Origin: Actinoplanes siamensis | GTDB taxonomy: Bacteria > Actinomycetota > Actinomycetes > Mycobacteriales > Micromonosporaceae | Assembly (NCBI RefSeq): GCF_016862395.1 | Contig: NZ_BOMW01000029.1 | Coordinates: 62,001 to 126,000 of the forward strand | Length of the DNA: 64,000 nucleotides | Reading direction: 5' to 3' | Shown: piece after piece, positions 29,004 to 37,696 of the stretch | Layout: the number at the start of each line of letters is the position of its first letter | Numbering within the stretch: position 1 is the first letter of the stretch | Program-made: the position numbers and the translations under genes | Notes under the pieces: model-generated | The model's database searches: none | What the model was told of the DNA's origin: nothing | The model's input: only the letters and a program-made list of their open reading frames with translations

Positions 29004-30761
29004 ATGAGCGAGGGGACTCTGGCGACCGTCCGGCGCGGGCTGGCCCTCTCGCCGGAGCTGCGGACCGGGCTGGGCGGCACGGTCGCGCTGGCCGTGTTGC
29101 AGATGGCCGGCCGGGTGGCCGTGCCGATCGCCGTGCAGCAGGGCATCGACCACGGCGTCCGCGCGGCCGGCGGCCCCGACCTGGGCGTGGTCGGCGAGGT
29201 CGTGGCGGTCACGCTGTGCGCGTTGCTCGTCTCCACGCTCTGCGGGTACCTGATGACCCGCCGGCTGTTCACGGTCAGCGAGACCGCGCTGGCCGGGCTG
29301 CGGTCCCGGGCGTTCCGGCACATCCACGACCTGTCGATGCTGCACCAGCAGTCCGAGCGGCGCGGTTCGATGGTTTCCCGGGTGACCAGCGACGTCGACC
29401 AGATCTCGCAGTTCCTGCAGTACGGCGGCATGCAGCTGATGCTCGCCTCGGGCCAGTTGGTGGTCTCGGCGCTGGTGATGTTCGTCTACTCCTGGCAGCT
29501 CGCGCTGGTGGTGCTGATCGCGTTCGGGCCGGCGGTCGGCGTGATCCGGCTGTTCCAGAAGCGGCTGCGGGCGGTCTACCAGGCGTCGCGGGAGCGGACC
29601 GGGGTGATGCTCGGGGCGATCGCGGAGAGTGTGGTGGGCGCCACGGTGATCCGGGCCTACGGCGTCTCCGGCCGCACCCAGGCCCGCCTGGACACCGCGA
29701 TCGAGGACCTCCGGGTGGCCCAGCAGAAAGCCCTGCGGACCAGCGTGACCAGCTTCTCCAGCGGCGAGGTCGGGGCCGGTCTGGCGCTGGCCGGCGTGGT
29801 GGTCGTGGGCGTGCTGCTCGGCGTGGACGGCGATCTGACGGTGGGGCAGCTGACCGCGTTCCTGTTCCTGGTCACGCTCTTCATCCAGCCGGTGCAGATC
29901 GCCACCGACATGCTCAACGAGGCGCAGAACGCGGTGGCCGGCTGGCGTCGCATCCTGGACGTGCTGGACGTCGAGCCGGACGTGGCGGATCCGGACGAGC
30001 GGGGGGTGCCGCTGCCCGGGGGGCCGCTCTCCGTGCGCTTCGACGGCGTCTCGTTCCGTTATCCGGGCGGACCCGTCGTACTGGCGGACGTTGACCTTGA
30101 TCTTGCGGCCCGGCGGAAGTACGCGGTGGTGGGCGAGACCGGCAGCGGCAAGACCACGTTCGCCAAACTGCTGACCCGGCTGATGGACCCGGCCGAGGGC
30201 GAGGTGCTGCTCTCCGGCACGCCGCTGACCTCGGTGCGGTTCTCGTCGCTGCGGTCGCGGGTGGTGATGGTGCCGCAGGACGGGTTCCTCTTCGACGCCA
30301 CGATCGCGGAGAACATCCGGTTCGCCGAGCCGTCGCTCACCGACGCGCAGCTGCGGGACGCGTTCACCGAGCTGGGCCTGGCGGACTGGCTGGCCGGGCT
30401 GCCCGAGGGGCTGGACACCCCGGTGGGCGAGCGCGGGGAGGCGCTCAGCGTGGGGGAGCGGCAGTTGGTGGCGCTGGTCCGGGCCTATGTGGCCGATCCC
30501 GACCTGCTGGTGCTCGACGAGGCGACCAGCGCGGTGGACCCGGCCACCGAGGTGCGTCTGCAGCACGCGCTCGACCTCGTGACGCGCGGGCGGACCACGG
30601 TCGCCATCGCCCATCGACTGTCCACCGCGGAGACCGCCGACGAGGTGATCGTGGTGGACGCGGGCCGCGTCGTGCAACGCGGCCCGCACTCGCGCCTTGT
30701 CACCGAGCCGGATTCGATCTACGCCAAGCTCTACGCCAGCTGGCTGGAACAGACACGCTGA
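29004..30761 (+). CDS. ABC exporter half-transporter, catalytic subunit
   Basis: Partner of the preceding half-transporter, 585 residues. Membrane domain about 1-315, then ATPase domain with Walker A GETGSGKTT (about 377), Q-loop VMVPQDGFLFDATIAENI, Walker B LLVLDEATSAVD with the catalytic Glu (about 501-510), and IAHRLST with the switch His (about 535). Its signature is LSVGERQ rather than LSGGQ. Strong GGAGGTGG before the ATG. Ends in a long bidirectional hairpin. Confidence 0.93.
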   Translation: MSEGTLATVRRGLALSPELRTGLGGTVALAVLQMAGRVAVPIAVQQGIDHGVRAAGGPDLGVVGEVVAVTLCALLVSTLCGYLMTRRLFTVSETALAGLRSRAFRHIHDLSMLHQQSERRGSMVSRVTSDVDQISQFLQYGGMQLMLASGQLVVSALVMFVYSWQLALVVLIAFGPAVGVIRLFQKRLRAVYQASRERTGVMLGAIAESVVGATVIRAYGVSGRTQARLDTAIEDLRVAQQKALRTSVTSFSSGEVGAGLALAGVVVVGVLLGVDGDLTVGQLTAFLFLVTLFIQPVQIATDMLNEAQNAVAGWRRILDVLDVEPDVADPDERGVPLPGGPLSVRFDGVSFRYPGGPVVLADVDLDLAARRKYAVVGETGSGKTTFAKLLTRLMDPAEGEVLLSGTPLTSVRFSSLRSRVVMVPQDGFLFDATIAENIRFAEPSLTDAQLRDAFTELGLADWLAGLPEGLDTPVGERGEALSVGERQLVALVRAYVADPDLLVLDEATSAVDPATEVRLQHALDLVTRGRTTVAIAHRLSTAETADEVIVVDAGRVVQRGPHSRLVTEPDSIYAKLYASWLEQTR

Positions 30762-30775
30762 CCAGTCTCGATCGG

Positions 30776-30843
30776 TGAGATGGCGGGTCGCTCGCCGCGG
30801 CCGCCTCGTGAGGGGCGACCGCGGCGAGAGGCCCGCCATCTCA
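30776..30843. terminator. Long bidirectional terminator, ABC exporter and rpsD
   Basis: TGAGATGGCGGG (30776-30787) pairs perfectly with CCCGCCATCTCA (30832-30843), and inside it CTCGCCGCGG (30791-30800) pairs with CCGCGGCGAG (30819-30828). Together they form a stem of more than 20 bp between converging stop codons. Confidence 0.8.
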
Positions 30844-30858
30844 GCGTTGTCACGAGCC

Positions 30859-31467
30859 TTATCGGGCGTAGTACTCGACGACCAGCTGTTCGTCGCAGAG
30901 GATTGGGATCTCGGTGCGCAGCGGCACCCGGATCACGGTGACGCGCAGCTCCTCCAGCACGGTCGACAGGTAGGGCGCGGTCGGCCCGTCGATGTGCGCG
31001 CCGGTCGCCGCGATCTGGAACGGCGGCTTCTGCCGGCTGCTCTCCCTGACCTCGATGACCTGGCCCGGCTTCAGCTTGTAGCCCGGCCGGTCCACCTTCT
31101 TGCCGTCCACCGTGAAGTGACCGTGCACCACCAGCTGGCGGGCCTGGTAGATGGTGCGGGCCAGGCCGGCCCGGAACACTGTCGCGTCGAGCCGGCGCTC
31201 CAGCAGGGTCACCATGGTCTCGCCGGTCTTGCCCTCGGCCTGGTGGGCGGCGTCGTACGCGGCCTGCATCTGGACTTCGCTGATGTTGTACTGGTGCCGC
31301 AGGCGCTGCTTCTCCAGCAGGCGCACCTGGTAGTCCGAGCTCTTGCGCCGGCCACGGCCGTGCACGCCCGGCGGAAACGGCCGCCGCTCGAAGTACTTCA
31401 CGCACTTGCGGGTCAGCGGGATGCCGAGCGCCCGGGAGAGCTTGGCTTTGGGTCGCGAGTTGTTCAC
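30859..31467 (-). CDS. rpsD: Ribosomal protein S4, zinc-independent form
   Basis: Small-subunit assembly protein S4, 202 residues. Seen: NNSRPKAKLSRALGIPLTRK at the start, RPFPPGVHGRGRRKSSDYQVRLLEKQRLRHQYNISE, the S4 RNA-binding domain LERRLDATVFRAGLARTIYQARQLVVHGHFTVDGKKV, and ICDEQLVVEYYAR at the end. The N-terminus has only one Cys (TRKCVKYF), so it is the form without the four-Cys zinc site. GTG start with AGGAG upstream. It stands alone, away from the rpsM-rpsK-rpoA context, and its promoter region is a 33-bp near-palindrome like an iron box. It may be a second copy; the genome must be checked. Confidence 0.92.
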   Translation of the reverse strand: MNNSRPKAKLSRALGIPLTRKCVKYFERRPFPPGVHGRGRRKSSDYQVRLLEKQRLRHQYNISEVQMQAAYDAAHQAEGKTGETMVTLLERRLDATVFRAGLARTIYQARQLVVHGHFTVDGKKVDRPGYKLKPGQVIEVRESSRQKPPFQIAATGAHIDGPTAPYLSTVLEELRVTVIRVPLRTEIPILCDEQLVVEYYAR

Positions 31468-31484
31468 GCAGGATCTCCTGTTAC

Positions 31485-31517
31485 GGTTAGCCTTACCTAA
31501 CTTAGGTAAGCCTAACC
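31485..31517. promoter_or_regulatory. Iron-box-like palindrome between rpsD and the DUF2470 gene
   Basis: A 33-bp near-perfect palindrome centred on 31501. Left arm GGTTAGCCTTACCTAA, centre C, right arm TTAGGTAAGCCTAACC. Only one symmetric pair (7 from each end) fails. Each half reads TTAGGTAAG(G/C)CTAACC outward, close to the DtxR/IdeR consensus TTAGGTTAGGCTAACC. The whole gap between the two start codons is 70 bases, so a bound repressor would cover both promoters. Confidence 0.75.
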
Positions 31518-31537
31518 GGTGCCCGGAGGTGCTCGTC

Positions 31538-32263
31538 ATGCAACCCAGTCCCGCCGAGATCGCGCGTACGCTCGCCGCTGGTCACCTGCCCGCCGTCGCC
31601 CACATCGCCTGCCACCCCGCGCCCCTCCCGGTCCGGCACGTGACCGACACGCAGGGCCGCCCGCTGCTGCTCGTACCCACCGAGGGCACGCTTTCCGCAG
31701 CGCTGCGGCCGCAGCCGGGCAACGACGACACCGCGCTGGTCCTCGACATCCGGGACGTGCCCCCGATGGCCTCGTCGCCGGCGCTGGGCCGGGTCTGGGT
31801 CTCCGGCTGGGCGTCACGGCTGAGCGGGGACGAGGCCCGCGCGGCGGCGCTGGACTACGCCAACACGGACGCCTGCGGTGACCTGCTGGACGTGGGTCGG
31901 ACCCAGGGGCTGTACCGGATGGACGTGGCGGAGGTCCGCTTCGAGCGCAACGAGAACCTGGCGGAGATCGACCCGGACGACTACGCGGAGGCGTCCCCGG
32001 ACCCGCTGCGCGCCGTCGAGTTCGACCTGATCGCGGACCTGGCCGACCACCACCTGGCCGAGATGGGCGACTACGTGCGCCGGCAGCTCGGCAAGGCCGC
32101 CCGCCCGGAGGACGAGCCCCGGGTGGTACGCCTGGACCGCTACGGTTTCCTGGTCCGGATGGGGTCCCGCAGCGCCCGGCTGGCCTTCCCGCGCCCGGTC
32201 ACCGACCACCACGACCTGGCCCACCTGCTGCACCCGATCCTCTGCCGCCGCTGCGCCGCGTGA
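31538..32263 (+). CDS. DUF2470 protein with PNPOx-like split barrel
   Basis: A 241-residue protein. The N-terminal 140 residues look like an FMN-binding split barrel of the pyridoxamine oxidase type (HLPAVAHIACH, RPLLLVPTEGTLSAALRP, RVWVSGWASRLSGDEARAAAL). The C-terminus is DUF2470 (FDLIADLADHHLAEMGDYVRR, then RVVRLDRYGFLVRMG). This pairing is found in haem-utilisation proteins of the HugZ type, so a haem/iron role is suggested, in line with the iron-box-like sequence in front. GGAGG lies eight bases before the ATG. Confidence 0.82.
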   Translation: MQPSPAEIARTLAAGHLPAVAHIACHPAPLPVRHVTDTQGRPLLLVPTEGTLSAALRPQPGNDDTALVLDIRDVPPMASSPALGRVWVSGWASRLSGDEARAAALDYANTDACGDLLDVGRTQGLYRMDVAEVRFERNENLAEIDPDDYAEASPDPLRAVEFDLIADLADHHLAEMGDYVRRQLGKAARPEDEPRVVRLDRYGFLVRMGSRSARLAFPRPVTDHHDLAHLLHPILCRRCAA

Positions 32264-32354
32264 CCCGGGGCGCCGGGCCGTGGCGTGCGGACCGGTACCG
32301 CCACGCCGTTCGGCCGCCGGTCAGGCGTGTCCCGGACCGGATCTTCCCGAAGCG

Positions 32355-32403
32355 CGGGATCTCATCGCTCCACCTTCTGCCGCCGTCGGGCGATGAGATC
32401 CCG
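32355..32403 (+). terminator. Terminator after the DUF2470 gene
   Basis: CGGGATCTCATCGC (32355-32368) and GCGATGAGATCCCG (32390-32403) are perfect 14-bp complements with a 21-nt loop, about 90 bases after the stop. Confidence 0.7.
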
Positions 32404-32446
32404 TTCGCCCCGCTCACCGGTGCCTCGGTGCCCGGGGTGACAAAGA

Positions 32447-32482
32447 AAGGCGGGCGGCCCCGTGCCGGGGGCCGCCCGCCTT
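32447..32482. terminator. Bidirectional terminator before the disordered-protein gene end
   Basis: AAGGCGGGCGGCCCC (32447-32461) and GGGGCCGCCCGCCTT (32468-32482) are perfect 15-bp complements with a 6-nt loop. It lies 20 bases past the stop of the minus-strand gene ending at 32502. Confidence 0.8.
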
Positions 32483-32501
32483 CACCCGAACGGTGGCGCG
32501 G

Positions 32502-34427
32502 TCAGAGGGACAGGATCCGGTCGAGGAACTCCCGGTAGCCACGCATCGCCATGCGCATGCTCTCGGTGTCCGGCGTGTCGGTCCCGCGGAGCGGGTCCAG
32601 CTCGTCGCGCTCGGCCAGCAGCACCTCGGTCAGCTCGTTGACCGCGTCGGTGAGCAGGTCGTGCGCGCGGGTCAGCGCGTTCACCGGGTCGTCGACGAAC
32701 TCCGCCTTCACCTCGTGCCAGGCGGCGCGGAAGTGCCGGGCGGCGTCCTCGTCCCACACCGTGGGGCGGATGATCGTCCCCTCCTCGCCGGCCAGGGCGG
32801 GGTCGACGCCGAGATCGTCGTCGTCCTGCGCCGCGCGGCGGCCCGGCCGGCGGACCGGCTCGGCGTCCTCCAGGCTCGCCGAGCGCTGGGCGGCCGGCGC
32901 CGGGTGCGGCTCCTCCTCGGCCAGGCCACGCCGGCCGATGCTGCTCACCGAGACGCCGGCCAGGCCGGACTCCGGGTACGGCTGGAACTCCAGCGGCGGC
33001 GGGGTGACCGAGCCGGTCTGCGGCGTGGCCGGCGTGACCGAGGCGACGCCGAAGGCCTCGCCGGAGCGGCCCAGGCTGTAACCGGTGGTGGCCGGCGAGC
33101 CGAACGCGAACCCGGTCTCCGGGGCGGGCGGCAGGTCCGGCGGCGTGCGGGTGGCCGGGATCTGCGGGACGGGCGCCGGCGGCACGGCCGGGAACTGCAG
33201 ATCCGGCGCGGGTGCCGGCACCGGGGCCGAGCCGGTGGCCGGTGGGGCCGGCGGCTGCGCCGGGGGCTGGGGCTGGGCCGGGGAGACCGGCGCGGCGGAC
33301 GCGGCCGGGTCGAGCGGCGCGGGGACCGGCTGCTGCTCCGCCGCGTGCTCGGCCGGCTCCAGCGTGCCGGCCGGGTGGTCCGGGGTGAAGTCGGTGGCCA
33401 GGTACGGCGCCGGCGCGTAACCGGGCGACACCGGCGCGCCGGAGACCGGCCCGGCCGGACCGCCCGAGGTCGGCGGCTGCGCCGGGACCGACGCCCAGCC
33501 GGCGGCCGACCGCGGCTCGGCCGGCTCGTCGAGCGGGCCGCCGTCCGCCCCGGGCGCCTCGTCCGGGCCCGCGTCACCGGCCGGTGCGTAGCCCGGCGTG
33601 TCGCCGGCCTGTGCGTAGCCGGGGGCTCCTGCCCGTCCGTTCATGTCCTCACGTCCGTTCTCGTCGCGTGGTCCCGCCTCGTCGGCGGAATCCTGGCCGG
33701 CCTCCGGCGGCGCCAGGTCCGCCGGCTCGTCCGCCGGTGTCGTACCGGTGGACTGCTCGTCGGCCGGTGGTCCGGCGACCTGGGCACCGCCGTCCCCGGC
33801 GACCCGGGTCTCCTCCGCGGCCGATGGCTCCGCCCCGAGGGGGTGCCCGTTGACGCCCGGATGCGCGTCGGGGGCCCGCCCGCCAAAGAGGAGGCGCCCG
33901 GTGCCGCCGAGCCGGAATCCCCCGAAAGAGGTCTCCGGTCCGGGTGTCTGCGCCTCGGGCCCCTGGGACTCTACGTCCTGGCCGGGCTCGGGCTGCGGGC
34001 CCGACGGCACCGAGTGATCAGAATCGCCGTGCCGGTCCCGGTCGGACGAGCGTCCGCCCTGGTCAGCGCGGCCGGGACCGGGGTGGCGATTGGCGCGGTG
34101 CAGTCCGAACGGATCGTTCGGGGGCAGACCGCCCGGGTCGCCGTGGAAGCCGTTGGAGCCGGCCGGGCCGTGCGCGGAGGCGACCGGGCCGAGCGGGGGC
34201 GCCGCGCGCCTGCCGAACGGCAGGGAGGAGCCGGCCAGCAGGTCGGCGGATAGTGCCGGGAGGCCGGATTCCAGCTGGTCGGCGGCGCGCCGGGAGCCGA
34301 GCGCGACCATCTGCGCCTCCTCTCCCGCGGGCTCGTCCGGGGCCGCGCCGGCATCCGGCCGGACCTGCCAGAAGCGGGCGAGTCCCGGCGCGGGCCGGTC
34401 GTTGTCGGAACTGGACGTGGGCTCCAT
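32502..34427 (-). CDS. Large disordered protein with conserved C-terminal helical domain
   Basis: 641 residues. The first 540 are low-complexity, rich in Pro, Ala, Gly, Asp and Glu, with short repeats (GYAQAGDTPGYAPAGD). The last 85 form a helical domain: ARHFRAAWHEVKAEFVDDPVN, then ALTRAHDLLTDAVNELTEVL and MRMAMRGYREFLDRILSL. This resembles an actinobacterial C-terminal domain of the pattern W-x-x-(V/I)-x-x-x-FVDDP...R-x-x-F-x-x-LL, whose function is unknown. ATG 34427 is chosen, with GGGAG ten bases upstream. Divergent from hisI. Confidence 0.8.
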   Translation of the reverse strand: MEPTSSSDNDRPAPGLARFWQVRPDAGAAPDEPAGEEAQMVALGSRRAADQLESGLPALSADLLAGSSLPFGRRAAPPLGPVASAHGPAGSNGFHGDPGGLPPNDPFGLHRANRHPGPGRADQGGRSSDRDRHGDSDHSVPSGPQPEPGQDVESQGPEAQTPGPETSFGGFRLGGTGRLLFGGRAPDAHPGVNGHPLGAEPSAAEETRVAGDGGAQVAGPPADEQSTGTTPADEPADLAPPEAGQDSADEAGPRDENGREDMNGRAGAPGYAQAGDTPGYAPAGDAGPDEAPGADGGPLDEPAEPRSAAGWASVPAQPPTSGGPAGPVSGAPVSPGYAPAPYLATDFTPDHPAGTLEPAEHAAEQQPVPAPLDPAASAAPVSPAQPQPPAQPPAPPATGSAPVPAPAPDLQFPAVPPAPVPQIPATRTPPDLPPAPETGFAFGSPATTGYSLGRSGEAFGVASVTPATPQTGSVTPPPLEFQPYPESGLAGVSVSSIGRRGLAEEEPHPAPAAQRSASLEDAEPVRRPGRRAAQDDDDLGVDPALAGEEGTIIRPTVWDEDAARHFRAAWHEVKAEFVDDPVNALTRAHDLLTDAVNELTEVLLAERDELDPLRGTDTPDTESMRMAMRGYREFLDRILSL

Positions 34428-34631
34428 CGGTAAACCACTCCCGTCGCGAGGCCCGCCCACCCGGCTAGGAGCTGCGCGGACACACCGGCGGCGGGCGATG
34501 AGGGAATCTAGGCGGTACAGCGCCCCGCCGACGGTACCGGTCGGATCGGCCCGGCACATCCCCTGTGACCGGATCGTGGATCCGGCGGATCCCGCGCGGA
34601 GCCGCCCCGGCGATGCGGGAGAATCGGGCTC

Positions 34632-34991
34632 GTGTCCGACGCCAAGACCTACCTCGACCCGGCTATCGCCGCCCGGCTCAAGCGCACCTCCGACGGCCTC
34701 GTCGCCGCCATCGTCCAGGAGCACGGCACCGGCGACGTGCTGATGCTGGCCTGGATGGACGAGGAGGCGCTGCATCGCACGCTGACCACCGGCCGGGCCA
34801 CCTACTGGTCCCGCAGCCGCGGGGAGTACTGGGTCAAGGGCGCCACCTCCGGCCACCACCAGCACGTCCGGAAGGTGGCACTGGACTGCGACGGGGACGC
34901 GCTGCTGCTCACCGTCGACCAGACTGGGGCGGCGTGCCACACCGGCACGCACACCTGTTTCACCGACGAGCTGCCAGTGGAGGCGTCATGA
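34632..34991 (+). CDS. hisI: Phosphoribosyl-AMP cyclohydrolase
   Basis: Zinc enzyme of the third histidine step, 119 residues and not fused to HisE. Seen: [71 protein letters not shown], with the three zinc-binding cysteines. GTG start; the stop overlaps trpE as ATGA, tying one histidine gene to tryptophan synthesis, an arrangement common in actinomycetes. Confidence 0.96.
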   Translation: MSDAKTYLDPAIAARLKRTSDGLVAAIVQEHGTGDVLMLAWMDEEALHRTLTTGRATYWSRSRGEYWVKGATSGHHQHVRKVALDCDGDALLLTVDQTGAACHTGTHTCFTDELPVEAS

Positions 34992-36496
34992 CCAGCGGAG
35001 CCACGTTGCCCGACGAGGCCGGGTTCCTCCGGGTTCGCCGGCGGGTCGTCCCGGTCACCCGCAAGCTGCTGGCCGACGGGGAGACCCCGGTCGGCGTCTA
35101 CACCAAGCTGGCCGGTGGCCCGGGCACCTTCCTGCTGGAGTCGGCCGAGCAGGGCCTGGCCTGGTCGCGCTACTCGTTCGTCGGGGTCCGCAGCGCCGCG
35201 ACGCTTGTCGAGAAGGACGGACAGGCCGCCTGGCTGGGCACGCCGCCGGACGGCGTCCCCCGCGACGGTGACCCGGTGGTGGCGCTGCGTGAGACGGTGG
35301 CCGCGCTGACCGGCGGCGCCGCGGCCGACGGCGACCTGCCCCCGCTCACCGGGGGCATGGTCGGCTATCTCAGCTACGACCTGGTCCGCCGCTTCGAGCG
35401 GCTGCCGGCCGTCGCGGCCGACGACGTGCCGCTGCCCGAGCTGGGCATGATGCTCGCCACCGACCTGGTGGTGCTCGACCACCACGAGGGCTCGGCGCTG
35501 CTGGTGGCCAACGCGGTGCTGGCCGAGGACGCGGACGACGACGCCCGGCGCGCGGCCTATCACCACGCGGTCGGCCGGCTGGACGCGATGACCACGGCGC
35601 TGTCCCGGCCCACCCCGCCGATGGTGTCCACCGTGGAGCGGGTGCCGGCCGGCGAGCCGGTCAGCCGCACCGTGCCGGGCGACTACCAGAAGTCGGTGGA
35701 GCGGGCCAAGGAGGCGATCCGGGCCGGCGAGGGTTTCCAGATCGTGGTGGCCCAGCGGTTCGAGCGGCCCACCGAGGCGGGCGCGCTGGACATCTACCGG
35801 GTGCTGCGGGCCACCAATCCCAGCCCGTACATGTATCTGCTGCGCTTCGACGACTTCGACATCGTCGGCTCCTCGCCGGAGGCGCATCTCAAGGTCAGCG
35901 CGAACCGGACCGCGCTGCTGCATCCGATCGCCGGCACCCGCTGGCGCGGAGCCACTCCGGAGCAGGACGCCGCGCTCGCCGCCGAGCTGCTCGCCGACCC
36001 GAAGGAGCGCGCCGAGCACGTCATGCTGGTCGACCTGGGCCGCAACGACCTGGGCCGGGTCTGCGAGGCGGGCAGCGTGGAGGTGCCGGAGTTCGCCCGG
36101 ATCGAGCGGTACAGCCACGTCATGCACATCGTCTCCACGGTGGTCGGCCGGCTCCGCGCGGACCGGACCGCCTTCGACGCGCTGGCCGCGACGTTCCCGG
36201 CCGGCACGCTCTCCGGCGCGCCGAAGGTCCGGGCCATGGAGATCATCGAGGAGCTGGAGCCGACCCGGCGCGGTCTCTACGGCGGCACGGTGGGCTACTT
36301 CGGCTTCGCCGGGGACATGGACATGGCGATCGCGATCCGGACCGCGCTGCTCAAGGACGGCGTGGCGTACGTCGGGGCGGGCGCCGGCATCGTCGCCGAC
36401 TCCGATCCGGCGGCCGAGGAGCAGGAGACCCGGAACAAGGCGGCGGCCGTCCTGGCGGCGATCGCCGCCGCGGAGACCCTGCGCGCGGCCCGATGA
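34988..36496 (+). CDS. trpE: Anthranilate synthase component I
   Basis: Makes anthranilate from chorismate with the TrpG glutaminase, which is not encoded in the window. 502 residues: [19 protein letters not shown] (the Trp feedback-site motif LLES), [65 protein letters not shown] and [22 protein letters not shown]. All residues of the chorismate site that I know are present. Starts within the hisI stop. Confidence 0.96.
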   Translation: MTSGATLPDEAGFLRVRRRVVPVTRKLLADGETPVGVYTKLAGGPGTFLLESAEQGLAWSRYSFVGVRSAATLVEKDGQAAWLGTPPDGVPRDGDPVVALRETVAALTGGAAADGDLPPLTGGMVGYLSYDLVRRFERLPAVAADDVPLPELGMMLATDLVVLDHHEGSALLVANAVLAEDADDDARRAAYHHAVGRLDAMTTALSRPTPPMVSTVERVPAGEPVSRTVPGDYQKSVERAKEAIRAGEGFQIVVAQRFERPTEAGALDIYRVLRATNPSPYMYLLRFDDFDIVGSSPEAHLKVSANRTALLHPIAGTRWRGATPEQDAALAAELLADPKERAEHVMLVDLGRNDLGRVCEAGSVEVPEFARIERYSHVMHIVSTVVGRLRADRTAFDALAATFPAGTLSGAPKVRAMEIIEELEPTRRGLYGGTVGYFGFAGDMDMAIAIRTALLKDGVAYVGAGAGIVADSDPAAEEQETRNKAAAVLAAIAAAETLRAAR

Positions 36497-37044
36497 ACCG
36501 CCGGACCCAGCTCACCGCGATCGCGGCCTGCCTGGCCGGGGCCGGGCTGGCGCTGTTCGCCGTCACCCGGACGTGGTCGCTGACCGTCGAGCACCGCACC
36601 GGCCTGTCCGACCTGAGCACCGCCCGCACCGGCGCCGACGCGCGGCCCTGGCTCGTCGGCCTGGCCGTGGTGGCGCTGGCCGGGACCGGCGCGCTGCTGG
36701 CCACCAAGGGCGTCGCCCGGCGGGTGCTCGGCATCCTGCTGTTGCTCGCCGGGGTCGGGGTGGTGGCCGGCGCGGTGCTGGCCCGGGTGGGTCTGGACGC
36801 CGGCGAGGCCGGCGCCGGGGCGGTCGTCTGGCCGGCCGCCTGCGGGCTGGGCGGCGCGGCCATCGCGCTGGGCGGCCTGCTCGCCGCGCGGCACGGCCAT
36901 CTCTGGGCGGCGATGAGCTCGCGGTACGAACGGCGGCCGGCCCCTACCGGCACCCCTGTCGATCGGCCGAGCTCCGCGCTGGAGCCCACCGACAACCGCG
37001 CTGCCTGGGACGCCCTGGACCGGGGCGACGATCCGACCGTTTGA
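36493..37044 (+). CDS. Trp-operon-associated membrane protein (TIGR02234 type)
   Basis: A 183-residue protein with four hydrophobic helices (about 7-25, 54-70, 76-95, 113-135) and a hydrophilic tail ending DNRAAWDALDRGDDPTV. TWSLTVEHRTGLSDLSTARTGADARPW matches the actinobacterial Trp_oprn_chp family, whose members lie beside trpE or trpC. Function unknown. Its start overlaps trpE as ATGA, so it ends the hisI-trpE operon. Confidence 0.88.
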   Translation: MNRRTQLTAIAACLAGAGLALFAVTRTWSLTVEHRTGLSDLSTARTGADARPWLVGLAVVALAGTGALLATKGVARRVLGILLLLAGVGVVAGAVLARVGLDAGEAGAGAVVWPAACGLGGAAIALGGLLAARHGHLWAAMSSRYERRPAPTGTPVDRPSSALEPTDNRAAWDALDRGDDPTV

Positions 37045-37089
37045 GAGCTTTTCGCGCTCGGCGCGGATATCTTCCGCCCGGTTCGGGGG

Positions 37090-37377
37090 TTACCGGACGG
37101 TAGCGGCGACCGCGCGGGCCCGGTGACGGGCCGCCGCGACGGTCCGCCGGGGGCCGGTGGCGACGATCTCGGCCACCGCCCGGCTGGTGTCCGCGCGGGC
37201 CTGTGCCCGGGCCCGGTCGGCCTCGATCGCCGACCACGCATTGTCACGAGCGGTACGCACGTTGCCGGGTCCCACCACCGCGCGTTGCACGCCGGTCAGC
37301 ACCTCCGCGGCGATCGCGACGAGGGTCCGGGACACCTCCGCGAAACCCGCTGCCTGAGGGGTCTGATCAGTGGCCAT
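37090..37377 (-). CDS. Hypothetical 95-residue Ala/Arg-rich protein
   Basis: Reads [20 protein letters not shown] at the start, then long helices rich in Ala, Arg and Val. No membrane segment or family recognised. ATG 37377 has GGAG eight bases upstream. It converges on the trpE operon and points away from trpC, so it separates the two tryptophan blocks. Likely real from codon use, but unsupported by family evidence. Confidence 0.6.
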   Translation of the reverse strand: MATDQTPQAAGFAEVSRTLVAIAAEVLTGVQRAVVGPGNVRTARDNAWSAIEADRARAQARADTSRAVAEIVATGPRRTVAAARHRARAVAATVR

Positions 37378-37564
37378 TGGTCGACTCCGCATCATCGTCC
37401 GGGTGGCGGCGCCGTCGACGCCGTGGACAAGTCTGCCCGAGTCATACGATGCCGGAGTCGTATTTCCGCACGGTGACACGCCTGTCAACGCAAAGTGGCG
37501 TCGGCCGTTCGGTGGAGGTGTCCCTGCACAGCGCGGTACAAGGACGGCGGTCGATGTGAGCGAA

Positions 37565-37595
37565 CTGACACGCGGGCCGGGCAGCCTGGCATTAT
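37565..37595 (+). promoter_or_regulatory. Candidate trpC promoter
   Basis: CTGACA (37565-37570) and CATTAT (37590-37595) resemble -35 and -10 boxes with a 19-base spacer, about 100 bases before the trpC start. The pairing is imperfect; treat as a guess. It lies within the 319-base gap 37378-37696, which otherwise holds the hairpin at 37632. Confidence 0.35.
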
Positions 37596-37631
37596 GCCCC
37601 AGTCCACCTCGTGAGGCGCGCCATACCCCGG

Positions 37632-37650
37632 GAGGCCGGGGACCGGCCTC
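37632..37650 (+). other. Leader hairpin upstream of trpC
   Basis: GAGGCCGG-GGA-CCGGCCTC, an 8-bp perfect stem with a three-base loop, 46 bases before the trpC start and downstream of the candidate promoter. No leader peptide with repeated Trp codons is visible, so classical attenuation is not shown. Confidence 0.5.
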
Positions 37651-37696
37651 GCCGCCTAGCATCGGGCCGAAGACACCCGGAGAGGGGAGTCATTAC

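Noticed and set aside
31485..31517. Zur box controlling rpsD
   Set aside because: The motif reads TTAGGTAAG(G/C)CTAACC, which resembles DtxR/IdeR sites and not the TGAAAATCATTTTCA-like Zur pattern.
37378..37696. Trp attenuator leader peptide before trpC
   Set aside because: No short frame with repeated Trp codons was found.
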